Numbered from the stretch's first letter, positions 8,614 through 18,692 are shown. The stretch: 64,000 nt of DNA from Roseateles_B sp041906185 (GCA_041906185.1 JAYRJQ010000008.1:1-64000); one strand, 5' to 3'. The notes: generated by a model from the sequence alone, not told the origin. Numbers and translations: made by a program.

Positions 8614-8691
8614 CAGACGGGCCTGCCAGGCGGACCAGCAAGACGGGCTAGCAAGGCGGGCCAGTGAGACGGGCCAGCGAGTGGGTCCGTG
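8614..8691. repeat. Degenerate 13-bp tandem repeat, six copies
   Basis: Six consecutive 13-base units with approximate consensus aaGACGGGCCAGC: 8614-8626, 8627-8639, 8640-8652, 8653-8665, 8666-8678 and a more divergent 8679-8691. The array fills the space between two convergent genes, the MBL hydrolase and the histidine kinase. It is a minisatellite-like array. No protein frame explains it. Confidence 0.75.
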
Positions 8692-8721
8692 ATGCACGGC
8701 CCTCAGCCCGCACGCTCTCGG

Positions 8722-10125
8722 TCAGCGCGCCGGCAGCAGCAGGCTGACCCGCAGCCCGCCGCCCTCGTGCGGATCGCGGTTGGCCAGCAGGATGCGCCCG
8801 CCGTGGGCCTCGGCGATCTCGCGGGCCAGGGCGAGGCCCAGGCCGGTGCCGCTGCGCTTGGTCGAGTAGAACGGCAGCAGCGCCTGGGCCAGGACGACCT
8901 CGCTCATGCCCGGCCCGCGGTCGCTCACGCTCAGGCACCACTCGGCCCCCTGGCGCTGCACGGCGAGGCGGACGTCCGCCGCACCGGCCTGCGCCTCGCA
9001 GGCCTCATGGGCGTTCTTGAGGAGGTTGATGAGCGCCTGCTCGACCTGGGCACGGTCGAAGCTGGCGGTGCCGGCGGGCAGCGGGCCGTCGAGCTCGAAG
9101 GCCTGCTGACTCTTCAGCTGCGCGATGAAGTCGGCCCAGGGCACGGGCGCGAGGCGGGGCAGGGGCAGCTTGGCCACGCTGGCGTAGCCGTCGAGGAACT
9201 CATGCAGGTGGCGCGCGCGCTCGCCGATGCTCTGGAAGACCTGGGGCAGGCGCTCGAGCTGGCCGCGCCGCGCCAGCTCGGCCCCGCTGTGTGCCAGAGA
9301 GGAGATGGGCGCGAGCGAGTTGTTGAGCTCGTGGCTGATGACGCGGATCACGCGCTTCCAGCTCGCCACCTCCTGACGTGAGAGCTCGCGGGTGATGCGC
9401 CGCAGCAGCACCAGGCGGTGCGACTGCCCGAGCAGGTTCAGCGAGCGCTGCGACAGATGGAAGCTCTCAGGCTCGCCCTGCCCCTCGCCCGTGTCGGGCA
9501 GGGTCAGGAGCTGGTCTTCGCCCTGGCGCAGCGCGTCGGCCAGCGTCGCGGGCAGGGGGGCGAGGACCTCATCCCAGGCCTGCCCCGCCAGGCGGCGGCC
9601 GTCCGCCAGGAGCTGGCGGGCCGCGATGTTGGCGTAGGCAACCTGCCCGCGGCCGTCCACGAGCAGCAGGGCAACCGGGGTGTTCTGCACGACGGTGTCC
9701 AGGAGCAGCTCGCGCTGGGCCAGCTGCTGGCGCTGGCCGCGCAGCGCCACGGCGAGCTCGCGATGAGCCCGCAGCAGCGCCTGCACCTCGCCTTGGCCCT
9801 CGGCCGCCAGGGTGGTGTTGAAGTCCCCGTCGCGATAGCTCAGGACGGCCCCTTCCAGCGCCCGCAGCACCCGCCGCAGCGGCGCCAGGCACCACATCAC
9901 CAGCACGCCGGCCACCGGCAGCAGCAGGGCCAGCAACAGCAGCGGGAGCCACAGCTGGCTTCGCGCAAGGAAGGCGCCCCAGCCCAGCTCGCGCATCAGG
10001 GGCGGCAGCGGGCCGACGGTGAAGGCGGCATCGAGCCCCAGGGCCACGGCGCTGATCAGCAGCAGGCTCAGCAGAACGCGCAGGCCGAGGTACTGCAGGG
10101 CCTGGCCCGGGCGCCACGTGCGCAT
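8722..10125 (-). CDS. Sensor histidine kinase, NtrY/AtoS-like
   Basis: A 467-residue membrane histidine kinase, last gene of the efflux operon. Two transmembrane helices (about residues 12-32 and 57-80) enclose a short periplasmic loop. A HAMP-like linker and a PAS domain (about 140-200) follow, then the phosphoacceptor His265 in VISHELNNSLAPISS. An HATPase domain follows, with N box LINLLKNAHEA, G1 DRGPGM and G2 GTGLGLAL. It lies 5 bases downstream of the sigma-54 response regulator gene and is its obvious partner. The stimulus is probably linked to the substrate of the efflux system encoded upstream. Confidence 0.9.
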   Translation of the reverse strand: MRTWRPGQALQYLGLRVLLSLLLISAVALGLDAAFTVGPLPPLMRELGWGAFLARSQLWLPLLLLALLLPVAGVLVMWCLAPLRRVLRALEGAVLSYRDGDFNTTLAAEGQGEVQALLRAHRELAVALRGQRQQLAQRELLLDTVVQNTPVALLLVDGRGQVAYANIAARQLLADGRRLAGQAWDEVLAPLPATLADALRQGEDQLLTLPDTGEGQGEPESFHLSQRSLNLLGQSHRLVLLRRITRELSRQEVASWKRVIRVISHELNNSLAPISSLAHSGAELARRGQLERLPQVFQSIGERARHLHEFLDGYASVAKLPLPRLAPVPWADFIAQLKSQQAFELDGPLPAGTASFDRAQVEQALINLLKNAHEACEAQAGAADVRLAVQRQGAEWCLSVSDRGPGMSEVVLAQALLPFYSTKRSGTGLGLALAREIAEAHGGRILLANRDPHEGGGLRVSLLLPAR

Positions 10126-10130
10126 GGGCG

Positions 10131-11516
10131 TCAGACCCCGCCCTCGCGGGGCAGGCCGTAGCGGTCCATGCGGCGGTACAGCGCCTGGCGCGACAGCCCC
10201 AGCTGCTGCGCGGCACGCGCCACGATGCCCTGAGCGGACTGCAGCGCGGCGAGCACCGCCTCACGGCTGGGCTCGTCCAGGTTGCGATGCGCCTGGAGGG
10301 CCTGCGCCGCCACGGCCGATGCGGCCGGCAGCGCCAGGTCCGCCGCCTGGATCACGCCGTCCCGGCAGAGCAGCGCCGCACGCGCCAGGGCGTTGCGCAG
10401 CTCGCGCACATTGCCGGGCCAGGCATGGGCCAGCAGGGCGGCGCGCGCGGCGTCGGAGAGGCGCACGGCCTGCCCCGTCTGGCGCGCGTGGCTGTCCAGC
10501 GTGTGCTCGGCCAGCGGCAGGATGTCGTCGCGGCGCTCGGCCAGGGGCGCAAGGCGCAGCTCGATCACGTTGAGCCGGTAGTAGAGGTCCTCGCGGAAGG
10601 CGCCCGCGGCCACCATGGCGGGGAGGTCGGCATTGGTGGCGCTGATCACGCGGACGCGGCTGCTGCGGGTGCGGGTGGAGCCGAGGCGCTCGAACTGGCC
10701 GGTCTCCAGCACGCGCAGCAGCTTCATCTGGCCGGCCAGCGGGAGATTGCCGATCTCGTCGAGGAAGAGCGTGCCGCCGTCGGCCGCCTCGAAGCGGCCC
10801 TCGCGCGCCTTGCCGGCACCGGTGAAGGCGCCGCTGTCCGCGCCGAAGAGCTCGGCCTCGATCAGCTCGGCGGGCAAGGCGCCGCAGTTCAGGGCCACGA
10901 GCGGCCCCGCCGCGACGGCGGAGTTGGCGTGCAGCAGCTGGGCGATGCGCTCCTTGCCGCTGCCGTTGGGGCCGGTGATGAGCACCGGCAGCGGCGCGCG
11001 CGCCACCTGGCAGGCCATCTCGAGCGTGGCGATCATGGCATCGGAGGCGAACACCAGATCCCCCAGCACATGGCGCTCGCGCAGCGCCTCGATGCGCTGG
11101 CGGCGCTGGCGGCGGGTCTGGCTCAGCGCCTCGTTGGACTCGGCCAGCTCCAGCAGGTTCTCGACCGAGGCCAGCAGCTTGAGGTCGTCCCAGGGCTTGG
11201 CGAGGTAGTCGGCGGCGCCGGCCTTCACCAGGGCCACGGCCTGCTCGAGCTGCGTCCAGGCCGTCAGCAGGATGACGGGCAGGTCCGGGTGGCGCTGGCG
11301 CAGCTGCTGGAAGAGCGCGCGGCCTTCGTCGCCGGAGGTGGTGTCGGCGCTGAAGTTCATGTCCTGGATGACGAGGTCCACGCTCTCGCGGGCGAGCAGG
11401 GCCAGGCCTTCGTCGGGGTCGGCGGCGCACAAGGCACGGATGTCGTGCAGCGAGAGCAGCAGCGCGAGCGCCTCGCGCACGCCGGGGTTGTCGTCAATGA
11501 TCAGGACAGTTCGCAT
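10131..11516 (-). CDS. Sigma-54-dependent NtrC-type response regulator
   Basis: A 461-residue activator with three domains. The receiver domain (1-125) has phospho-acceptor Asp52 and DD at 8-9. The AAA+ domain has Walker A GPNGSGKE, the sigma-54 contact loop GAFTGA at 229-234 and Walker B GGTLFLDEIGNL. The C-terminus is a Fis-type helix-turn-helix ending in QQLGLSRQALYRRMDRYGL. It is encoded between the efflux permeases and the kinase gene. A strong -24/-12 promoter preceded by a palindrome stands upstream of the first gene of the same operon, so autogenous positive control is likely. Confidence 0.93.
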   Translation of the reverse strand: MRTVLIIDDNPGVREALALLLSLHDIRALCAADPDEGLALLARESVDLVIQDMNFSADTTSGDEGRALFQQLRQRHPDLPVILLTAWTQLEQAVALVKAGAADYLAKPWDDLKLLASVENLLELAESNEALSQTRRQRRQRIEALRERHVLGDLVFASDAMIATLEMACQVARAPLPVLITGPNGSGKERIAQLLHANSAVAAGPLVALNCGALPAELIEAELFGADSGAFTGAGKAREGRFEAADGGTLFLDEIGNLPLAGQMKLLRVLETGQFERLGSTRTRSSRVRVISATNADLPAMVAAGAFREDLYYRLNVIELRLAPLAERRDDILPLAEHTLDSHARQTGQAVRLSDAARAALLAHAWPGNVRELRNALARAALLCRDGVIQAADLALPAASAVAAQALQAHRNLDEPSREAVLAALQSAQGIVARAAQQLGLSRQALYRRMDRYGLPREGGV

Positions 11517-11591
11517 GAGGGGGCGAGGATAGCAAGCGAAAACCCCGCGGCGGAAGCGCGCGGGGCCGGGTCATCCCGAGGACTCAGGACG

Positions 11592-12806
11592 TCAGCTGCG
11601 CAGCGCCGCCACCGGGGGCAGGGCCGCCGCGCGGCGTGCCGGGCCGAGCACGGCCAGCTGGCCGAGCGCCCACAGCGCGACCGCCCCGGCGGGCAGGTAG
11701 TGCCAGGGCAGGCCGGGCAGCTCGTACTGGTGCACCAGCACGCTGCTCAGCGTCGCGGCGCCCAGCAGGCCCAGCACGATGCCGGCGCTGCTCAGCACGA
11801 AGTTCTCCGTCTGGAAGTAGCGCAGGATCTGCCCCCGCGTGGCCCCGAGGGCGCGGCGCGTGCCGATCATGCGGGTGCGCTGCTGGACCCAGAAGCTCGC
11901 GAGGCCGACGATGCCGAAGGCCGTCACCACCAGCAGCGCGACGCACACGCCGACCAGCAGGCCGATCATGCTGCGGTCCTGCGCGTAGTAGCGGGCGCGC
12001 GCCTCGGCCCAGGTGCGGCTGTCGCGCAGGATGCGGCCCGGGCCGGCCTTGTCCAGCGCCTCGCCCGCCGCCTTCAGCACCGCCTCGCGCTGGGCCGCGT
12101 CGACCCGCAGCACGTATTCGCCGCGCTGGAAGATCTGCTTGATGGGCAGCATCATCGCCAGCGCGTTTTCGTCGGCGCCGCCGGGGTGCGGCGAGATCAT
12201 GCGCTCCACCACGCCCACGATGGTGCTCGGTCCCGAGCCCACGCCCCAGACCTTCTGACCCAGCGCCGAGCCGTCGGGGAAGAGGCGGCGCGCCGTGGCC
12301 TGGCTGATGATGAGGGCGGGAATGCCGATGCCGTCCTCCTCGTCATAGGCCTTGCCGTCGCGGAATTCCTCCGGCTGGAAGTCCCGGCCCTCGACGAGGC
12401 GCAGGCCCAGCAGCGCCACGCTGCCCTCGCCCACGCGGTACTCCGGCACGCCGACGCCCTGGGCCTTCTCGTCGTCCGTGCGGCGCAGGCCGCTGACGGT
12501 GAACTGGGGGCCGTAGGGCACCTGGTTCATCATCGTCACGCCCTTCACGCCCGGGATCTGGCGCAGGGCGGCCAGATCGACCTCGGTCTGGGCGCGAGGA
12601 TTCTCCGTGGGCGTCACGCCCGTCATCCGCAGGGTGATCAGCTCCTCGTCGGCCATGCCGCTGGGCTCCTGGATGCGCTCCAGGCGCTGGCTGATCAGGA
12701 ACAGGGCGTTGCACACGATGGTGCAGGTCAGGGCCACCTGCAGCACGATGAGGCCGGCGGCGGTCTTGTGGCGCTTCAGGGTCGCCAGGATGGGCATCAG
12801 TTCCAT
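11592..12806 (-). CDS. ABC transporter permease, MacB/FtsX type (second of two)
   Basis: A 404-residue inner-membrane permease. A transmembrane helix near residues 15-37 is followed by a large periplasmic domain (about 40-270). Three helices near 285-390 belong to an FtsX/MacB-like core containing RTRMIGTRRALGATRGQI. ATG 12806 is preceded by GAGGAGG, and the longer frame back to 12971 overlaps the upstream gene and looks non-coding. It is 10 bases after its paralogue. Two permeases with one ATPase suggest a heterodimeric tripartite pump. Confidence 0.88.
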   Translation of the reverse strand: MELMPILATLKRHKTAAGLIVLQVALTCTIVCNALFLISQRLERIQEPSGMADEELITLRMTGVTPTENPRAQTEVDLAALRQIPGVKGVTMMNQVPYGPQFTVSGLRRTDDEKAQGVGVPEYRVGEGSVALLGLRLVEGRDFQPEEFRDGKAYDEEDGIGIPALIISQATARRLFPDGSALGQKVWGVGSGPSTIVGVVERMISPHPGGADENALAMMLPIKQIFQRGEYVLRVDAAQREAVLKAAGEALDKAGPGRILRDSRTWAEARARYYAQDRSMIGLLVGVCVALLVVTAFGIVGLASFWVQQRTRMIGTRRALGATRGQILRYFQTENFVLSSAGIVLGLLGAATLSSVLVHQYELPGLPWHYLPAGAVALWALGQLAVLGPARRAAALPPVAALRS

Positions 12807-12816
12807 GGGGGCCTCC

Positions 12817-14121
12817 TCATTGAGTCTTGAGTTGCAGGGCCGGCTGCACCTGGCAGGCGCGCCAGGCGGGCAGCAGGCCGGCCAGCAGGCTGGCCACCAG
12901 AGCCACGCCCAGCGTCGTGGCGAGCATGGGCAGGTCCAGCTGCACCGTCCTGGCGTAGTCACTGCTGCCATGGCGCACGGCCCAGATGCCCAGGGCGGTC
13001 AGGCCCAGCCCCAGCACCCCGCCGGCCAGACCCAGGCTGCCGGCCTCCACGAGGAACTGCAGGAAGATCTGCCGCCGTGGCGCGCCCAGGGCGCGGCGCA
13101 CGCCGATCTCGCCGGAGCGCCGCAGCGCCTTGGCCAGCTGCAGGCCCACCGTGTTGACCAGGCAGACCACCAGGAAACCGAAGGACAGCCACAGCTGCAG
13201 GCCGACGTCGTTGGGCACCACCTGCTGGGACTGCAGCCACTCCATCACGGAGCGCAGGCGAACGTTGGTGGGCCGCTCGTAGCGGCCGGCCTGGCGCTGC
13301 TGGTCGGAGTACTGCTCGAGGTAGGCCTTGTAGGCCGGGGCATCGCTCGCCTGGGGCAGCTCCACCCAGTACTGCAGCCAGGAGCAGGGCGCCTGCAGCA
13401 CGCGCATGTCGCCCTGGATGTTGCCCCAGCAGTTCACATTGCCCGAGCTGCCGTACTTCTGCGCCAGCGCGGCGGACAGGGGCACATACAGCTCGGCCGT
13501 CTCGGCATACGCGCCCAGGCTGATGTCGAAGTAGTGGGGCACCGGGCGCCAGTGGTCCAGCACGCCGATCACGCGGACATCCTTGTCCCGCAGGCGCAGC
13601 ATGCGACCCCGGCTGTCGGCACCGCCGAAGAGCCGGTCGTTGAGACGGCGGGACAGCACCACGACGCGGGCCTCGCTGGCGTCGTCCTCGCGGCTCCAGC
13701 CGCCGCCGTACAGGAAGGGCGCCTCGAACATCGCGAAGAAGTCGCTCGTGGCCCAGCGGCCGGTGGCAAGGAAGGGGCGCTCGCGGCTGTCCGGCGGCGT
13801 CACCGCCACGCCGCCGCCGGTCATCATCACCTGGCGTTGGCCCCGGGCCTCGCGCAGCAGGGCCTCGGCGTCGAAGCGGGTGAGCTGGTAGATGGGCTCG
13901 CCACCCGGCACGAAGCCGTCGCGCATCGTGCCGGCGTCCAGCTGCACGTTGAAGAGACGGTCGCTCTTGTGCGGGATCGGGTCGCGGGAGAGCACGTGGA
14001 AGATGGTCAGCGTGGTCATGCACGCCGCCACGCCGATGGCGATGGTCAGCAGCATGAGCACGGTCAGGCCGCGGCTGCGCCGGAAGCTGCGCAGGGCCAG
14101 TTCGATGTAGTAGGCAAACAT
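12817..14121 (-). CDS. ABC transporter permease, MacB/FtsX type (first of two)
   Basis: A 434-residue inner-membrane permease of the same fold as its downstream neighbour. It has a helix at about 18-42, a MacB periplasmic-core domain, then three helices from about 310 with RRSGEIGVRRALGAPRRQI between them. The start (MFAYYIELALRSFRRSRG) overlaps the stop of the TolC-like gene by one base (TGATG), so translation is coupled. The frame continues far upstream but is only the shadow of the TolC gene. It is predicted to pair with the second permease and the ATPase encoded at 15450-16178. Confidence 0.88.
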   Translation of the reverse strand: MFAYYIELALRSFRRSRGLTVLMLLTIAIGVAACMTTLTIFHVLSRDPIPHKSDRLFNVQLDAGTMRDGFVPGGEPIYQLTRFDAEALLREARGQRQVMMTGGGVAVTPPDSRERPFLATGRWATSDFFAMFEAPFLYGGGWSREDDASEARVVVLSRRLNDRLFGGADSRGRMLRLRDKDVRVIGVLDHWRPVPHYFDISLGAYAETAELYVPLSAALAQKYGSSGNVNCWGNIQGDMRVLQAPCSWLQYWVELPQASDAPAYKAYLEQYSDQQRQAGRYERPTNVRLRSVMEWLQSQQVVPNDVGLQLWLSFGFLVVCLVNTVGLQLAKALRRSGEIGVRRALGAPRRQIFLQFLVEAGSLGLAGGVLGLGLTALGIWAVRHGSSDYARTVQLDLPMLATTLGVALVASLLAGLLPAWRACQVQPALQLKTQ

Positions 14122-15440
14122 CAGCTTGCTCCTTGCAGGAGTTGGTTCACGCGGGCCAGCTCGGCCTCGCCCAGCTGGCCGACGGCGGCCTGCAGCTGCA
14201 GCGTGGCCAGCACGTAGGCATGGCGGGCCTGCGCGTGGGCATTGCGGGCCTGCGCATGGCTCTGGATGGCCAGCAGGAGGTCGGTCATCGTGCGGGTACC
14301 GAGGGCCTGGCCGGCGCGGGTGGCGGCGAGGGCGCGCTCGGCGGCCTGCACCGCCGCGGCGCTGCTGGCCACCTGCTCGCTGCCCAGCTGCACCGCCAGC
14401 ACCTGGGCCTGCGTCTCGCGCACCAGGGCCCGGCGCGTGGCCTCGAGCTGCTCGCGCTGCAGGTCCCGCTCCAGCACCGCCTGGCGCTGCTGGGACTGCG
14501 TCGCACCGCCGGCGAACAGCGGCACGCTCAGGCGCAGCGCCACGGTGTTGACCATCCGGCCGGCGTCCGCGGCCGGCACGCCGAAGCCGCTGCGCCGCTG
14601 GCTGTCCAGGCCCAGGTTCAGGGTCGGCAGATGGCCGGCGCGGGCGGCGTCGATGCGGCGCTCGCTCGCCACCAGGCCTTGCTGCGCGGCCTGCAGCAGC
14701 GGCTGCTGGCTCATCGCGCGAGCCACCCAGGCCTCGGGGTCCGCGGGCTGCAGCGGCGGCGTGGGCAGCTCGGCGCTCAGCGCCTGCAGCGCCCCTGGCA
14801 GCTGGCCCGTGATCTCGGCCAGCGCCTGGCGGGCATCGGCCAGCGCCTGGCGCGCCTGATGCGTCTGGCCGCGGGAGAGGCCGTGGTAGGTGCGCGCCTG
14901 CTCGACATCCACCAGGGCGGAGAGCCCCGCCTCGTAGCGGGCCTGGGCCTGGCCGACCTGCTGCGCGAAGGCCGCCTCGTTCGCCTCGGCCGTCTCGAGC
15001 GCCGACTGCGCGGACAGCACCTGGAAGTAGGCCTGGGCCACGCGGGCACAGAGCTGCTGCTCGGCCGCACGCAGGCGGGCGTCCTGGGCCTCCAGGCGGG
15101 CCTCGGCGGCGTCCAGCGTGCGCAGCTGGCTCAGGTCCACCAGCACCTGGCTGATGTGGCTGCCGCTGGCATGGCTGCGCTGGCCGTCGCTGCGCTCCTC
15201 GGCGGCCGACAGCGACCATTGAGGCAGCAGCGGCGCCCGGCTCTGCACGAGCAGCTCGGCCTGCACGCCGCGCTGGGCCCGGGCCTGCGCCAGCACCGGG
15301 TCGGCCGCGCGGGCCTGAGCGTAGACGCTCAGCAGGTCATCCGCGCGCGCCGCGCCGAGCAGCGGGAGCAGCGCCACGGCCAGCGCCACGACTCGCGTAA
15401 CGTGCCGCCAGCGCTTCTGTGATGACAGGGTTCGATGCAT
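14121..15440 (-). CDS. TolC-family outer membrane efflux channel
   Basis: A 439-residue outer-membrane protein. A signal peptide ends near residue 33 (LLPLLGAARA). The mature protein consists of two long Ala/Gln/Leu-rich helical repeats typical of TolC hairpins, with DPVLAQARAQ near the start of each-type motif and VNTVALRLSVPLFAGGA in the second repeat. It would form the exit duct of the tripartite system whose adaptor, ATPase and permeases are encoded around it. It starts 9 bases after the ATPase gene. Confidence 0.9.
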   Translation of the reverse strand: MHRTLSSQKRWRHVTRVVALAVALLPLLGAARADDLLSVYAQARAADPVLAQARAQRGVQAELLVQSRAPLLPQWSLSAAEERSDGQRSHASGSHISQVLVDLSQLRTLDAAEARLEAQDARLRAAEQQLCARVAQAYFQVLSAQSALETAEANEAAFAQQVGQAQARYEAGLSALVDVEQARTYHGLSRGQTHQARQALADARQALAEITGQLPGALQALSAELPTPPLQPADPEAWVARAMSQQPLLQAAQQGLVASERRIDAARAGHLPTLNLGLDSQRRSGFGVPAADAGRMVNTVALRLSVPLFAGGATQSQQRQAVLERDLQREQLEATRRALVRETQAQVLAVQLGSEQVASSAAAVQAAERALAATRAGQALGTRTMTDLLLAIQSHAQARNAHAQARHAYVLATLQLQAAVGQLGEAELARVNQLLQGAS

Positions 15441-15449
15441 GGAACGCCC

Positions 15450-16178
<729 letters not shown>

Positions 16179-16221
16179 GGGATGTCCTTTGCTTCGCTGG
16201 ATTCGGAATTGGGAAGGGCGC

Positions 16222-17493
16222 TCACTGGGCGAGCGTGATGCGCTCGGCGCCCCTGAAGTGCTCGCCGCCGTTGACGACCACGCGCTCGCCGGGCTTGAGC
16301 CCCTCGAGCACCTCGACCTGGCTCAGGCTCTGCGCCCCCAGGCGGATGGCGCGGCGCACGGCCTCGCGGCCCTGCACCACATAGCAGAAGCGGCCGCCGC
16401 CCTCGTCGATGAAGGCACCGCGGGCCACCTGCAGCACCTGCTCGCGGTGGTCCAGCAGCACACGCACCGAGAGGCGCTGGTTCTGGCGGAGCTGCTCGGG
16501 CTGGGCGCCGTCGAAGCGCAGCCGCGCCGCCACCTCGTTGTTCACGACCTCGGGCGAGACGGAGCTCAGCACGCCCTTCCAGGTCTGGCTGGGGCCGCGG
16601 ATCTCGCCGGGCATGCCGGGCTGCAGCTCGCGCGCGAAGCTCTCGGCCACCTGCATCTGCACCTCCAGCGCCGTGAGGTCGACCACCGTCAGCAGCTTGG
16701 CGTCCTTGGCGACGCTCATGCGGTCAGTGACGAAGAGCTGCCCCACCTGGCCTTCCACCGGCGAGCGCACCTTGAGCTCGTCCTCCTGGCGCGCCAGGTC
16801 GGCCACGACCAGCTGCTGGCGCTCATGGGCCTGGCGCTTGGCCTGCAGCTCGAAGCGGGTCGCGTCATCCTTGAGGTCCAGCAGCTCGCGGGCCTGCTTC
16901 AGCGCGATGTCGGCCTTGGCGAGGGCATCGCGGGCCTGATCGACCTGCATGCTGGCGGTGGCGCCGGCCTTGAAGGCCTGCTCCTGGCGGGCGAGATCGT
17001 TCTGCGCGGTGCGGCGGGCCAGCTGGGCCGTCTCGAGATTGCTCTGGGCCTGGGCGCGCTGCTGGCGGGCATCCGCCTCGGCGCGAAGCAGCTCGCTGCG
17101 CAGGGCGTCGGCATTGGAGCGCTCCTGGCCCAGCCGCGCCATGAGCTCGGGGCTCTGCAGCTGGAGCAAGACCTGACCCTTGCGGACCTTGTCCCCCGCC
17201 TGCACCTGGACGCTCACGGTGCCCGCGTTGCCGGCATAGAGCGTCGGGCTGACGGCGGCGACGACCTTGCCCTCGCCCGCCACGTCGCGGGTCAGCGGGC
17301 CGACCTTGACCTCGGACAGCGTCAGGCGGGCCAGGCTGACGGAGGCGCCGCCGCCCAGCGCCTGCAGCAGGCGAGGACCGGCGAGGCCGACGCCGGCCAC
17401 CGCAAGAAGGCCGACGCCGCCCAGCAGCCAGCGTCGGCGGGGCGACCCGGTGCGGGTAATGGGGCGGTCCTGGGCAGAAGTGTCTCGGATCAT
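16222..17493 (-). CDS. HlyD/MacA-family periplasmic adaptor subunit
   Basis: A 423-residue membrane-fusion protein and first gene of the efflux operon. A single N-terminal anchor (about 24-45, RRRWLLGGVGLLAVAG) is followed by a split biotinyl-lipoyl domain, a long coiled-coil hairpin (about 110-230, rich in Ala/Gln/Arg/Leu) and beta-barrel segments. It should bridge the inner-membrane ABC pump and the TolC-like channel. The gene begins about 36 bases downstream of a -24/-12 promoter, which fits a sigma-54 transcript of the entire seven-gene unit. Confidence 0.9.
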   Translation of the reverse strand: MIRDTSAQDRPITRTGSPRRRWLLGGVGLLAVAGVGLAGPRLLQALGGGASVSLARLTLSEVKVGPLTRDVAGEGKVVAAVSPTLYAGNAGTVSVQVQAGDKVRKGQVLLQLQSPELMARLGQERSNADALRSELLRAEADARQQRAQAQSNLETAQLARRTAQNDLARQEQAFKAGATASMQVDQARDALAKADIALKQARELLDLKDDATRFELQAKRQAHERQQLVVADLARQEDELKVRSPVEGQVGQLFVTDRMSVAKDAKLLTVVDLTALEVQMQVAESFARELQPGMPGEIRGPSQTWKGVLSSVSPEVVNNEVAARLRFDGAQPEQLRQNQRLSVRVLLDHREQVLQVARGAFIDEGGGRFCYVVQGREAVRRAIRLGAQSLSQVEVLEGLKPGERVVVNGGEHFRGAERITLAQ

Positions 17494-17528
17494 GGCGGAC
17501 AGAAAGTGGGCAGTGACGCTCTGTGTAT

Positions 17529-17544
17529 TGCAAGCCCCATGCCA
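17529..17544 (-). promoter_or_regulatory. Sigma-54 (-24/-12) promoter of the efflux operon
   Basis: On the minus strand the sequence reads TGGCATGGGGCTTGCA. GG and GC are exactly 10 bases apart, against the consensus TGGCACG-N4-TTGCW, with only one mismatch in the -24 box. The predicted start is about 12 bases further on, near 17517, and the adaptor ATG is at 17493. The operon encodes its own sigma-54 activator, which supports the call. Confidence 0.85.
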
Positions 17545-17609
17545 GTCCGCGAACGAGAAGAAATTCCTTTCGTTTCAATGACTTGCGCAATCCATCCGCT
17601 GCGAGCCGA

Positions 17610-17650
17610 GTGTCCGCGGACACCCCGGACACCCGCCGGACCCGCCCGGA
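17610..17650. promoter_or_regulatory. Candidate enhancer (activator binding sites) upstream of the sigma-54 promoter
   Basis: A perfect 14-base palindrome GTGTCCGCGGACAC occupies 17610-17623, about 66 bases upstream of the -24 box. It is followed by further GGACA half-sites near 17626, 17648 and 17655. Position and symmetry are typical of an NtrC-family upstream activating sequence. The protein that binds it is inferred to be the response regulator at 10131-11516. Confidence 0.6.
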
Positions 17651-17921
17651 CAGCCGGACAGCCCGTCCCCAGGCCCCGCGTGGCCGCTGACGGTTATCTG
17701 GTGAATTCCTCACATTTCACGTTTTGAAGATTCACGGCCTGGGCGATAGCCGCCCATCTAGGCTATGTCCTTCGCTGCGGAGCCTGTCATCTCTGCGGTG
17801 AAGGGCGCGAGGTCAGCGCCGTGTCCGTCACCGGCACGAGACCTGCGCCTGCTGCGTCCCGTCGGTGCCATCCAACAGGCGGGGCGCCTGCCGCGATCCC
17901 CGCCACATCAGGGAGATGAAC

Positions 17922-18692
17922 ATGTGGTCAAGCAATCCAACCGTGGACCTGGGCGCCGGGCCGCCGGCACCCCTTTCGACCGGGACCCTGTCACATGCCG
18001 CCATGGCCCGCGCCAGCGCACTTCGCATCGCGGACCAGGTCATGAACGAGCTGCGCCAGCCGCTGCCGCGCACGGTGCCCCAGGAACGCCGGCGGGCGGT
18101 CTCGCTCAGCACCCACTGGCTGCACCTCGTGCTGGAGGAGCTGGACTATGGCGTGCTGCTCGTCAGTGGCACGGGCCAGCTGCTGTACACCAACCACGCG
18201 GCGCGGCGCAGCCTGGACGCCACCTTCCCGCTGCTGGTGGAGGGCGGGCATCTGCGCGCCCGGCTGGAAACCGACGGCGGCCCGCTCTTCGACGCCCTGG
18301 GCCGGGCCGAGCACGAGGGGCGGCGCTGCCTCCTGCGCATGGGCGATGGCAGCACGCGCACCAATGTCGTCGTGGTCCCGCTGAACCGCAATGTGGAGCA
18401 GGCCGCCGTGCTGCTGGTGCTGGAGCGTCAGCAGCTGTGCGCGGATCTGGCCGCCCAGTGGTTCGCCCTGCGCTATGGCCTCACGCCCACGGAGACCGAG
18501 GTGCTCAAGCTCCTGAGCGACGGCGCCCGCCCCAACAAGGTGGCCGAGGAGCAGGGCGTGGCCATCTCCACGGTGCGCACCCAGATCCAGAGCATCCGCG
18601 CCAAGTCCGGCGCCCAGAGCATCGGCGAGCTCATGCGCCAGCTGGCCGTCCTGCCGCCGCTGATGTCCGCGCTTCGCATGGAGCTGATCTGA
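17922..18692 (+). CDS. LuxR-type HTH regulator with PAS-like N-terminus
   Basis: A 256-residue regulator. The middle (about 60-160) looks like a degenerate PAS/sensor fold (LDYGVLLVSGTGQLLYTNHAA). The C-terminus is a LuxR/GerE helix-turn-helix: LTPTETEVLKLLSDGARPN, then ISTVRTQIQSIRAKSG. ATG 17922 follows GGGAG with six bases between. The ATG at 17916 is too close to that site, and the frame upstream is not coding. It is divergent from the efflux operon, sharing a 428-base region that also holds the sigma-54 promoter. No autoinducer-binding domain is visible. Confidence 0.85.
   Translation: MWSSNPTVDLGAGPPAPLSTGTLSHAAMARASALRIADQVMNELRQPLPRTVPQERRRAVSLSTHWLHLVLEELDYGVLLVSGTGQLLYTNHAARRSLDATFPLLVEGGHLRARLETDGGPLFDALGRAEHEGRRCLLRMGDGSTRTNVVVVPLNRNVEQAAVLLVLERQQLCADLAAQWFALRYGLTPTETEVLKLLSDGARPNKVAEEQGVAISTVRTQIQSIRAKSGAQSIGELMRQLAVLPPLMSALRMELI

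Noticed and set aside
10287..12830. Very long frame on the plus strand (847 codons) opposite the response regulator and permease genes
   Set aside because: Low-complexity Ala/Gly/His/Gln/Arg composition with no motif; it is the antisense shadow of well-supported genes in GC-rich DNA.
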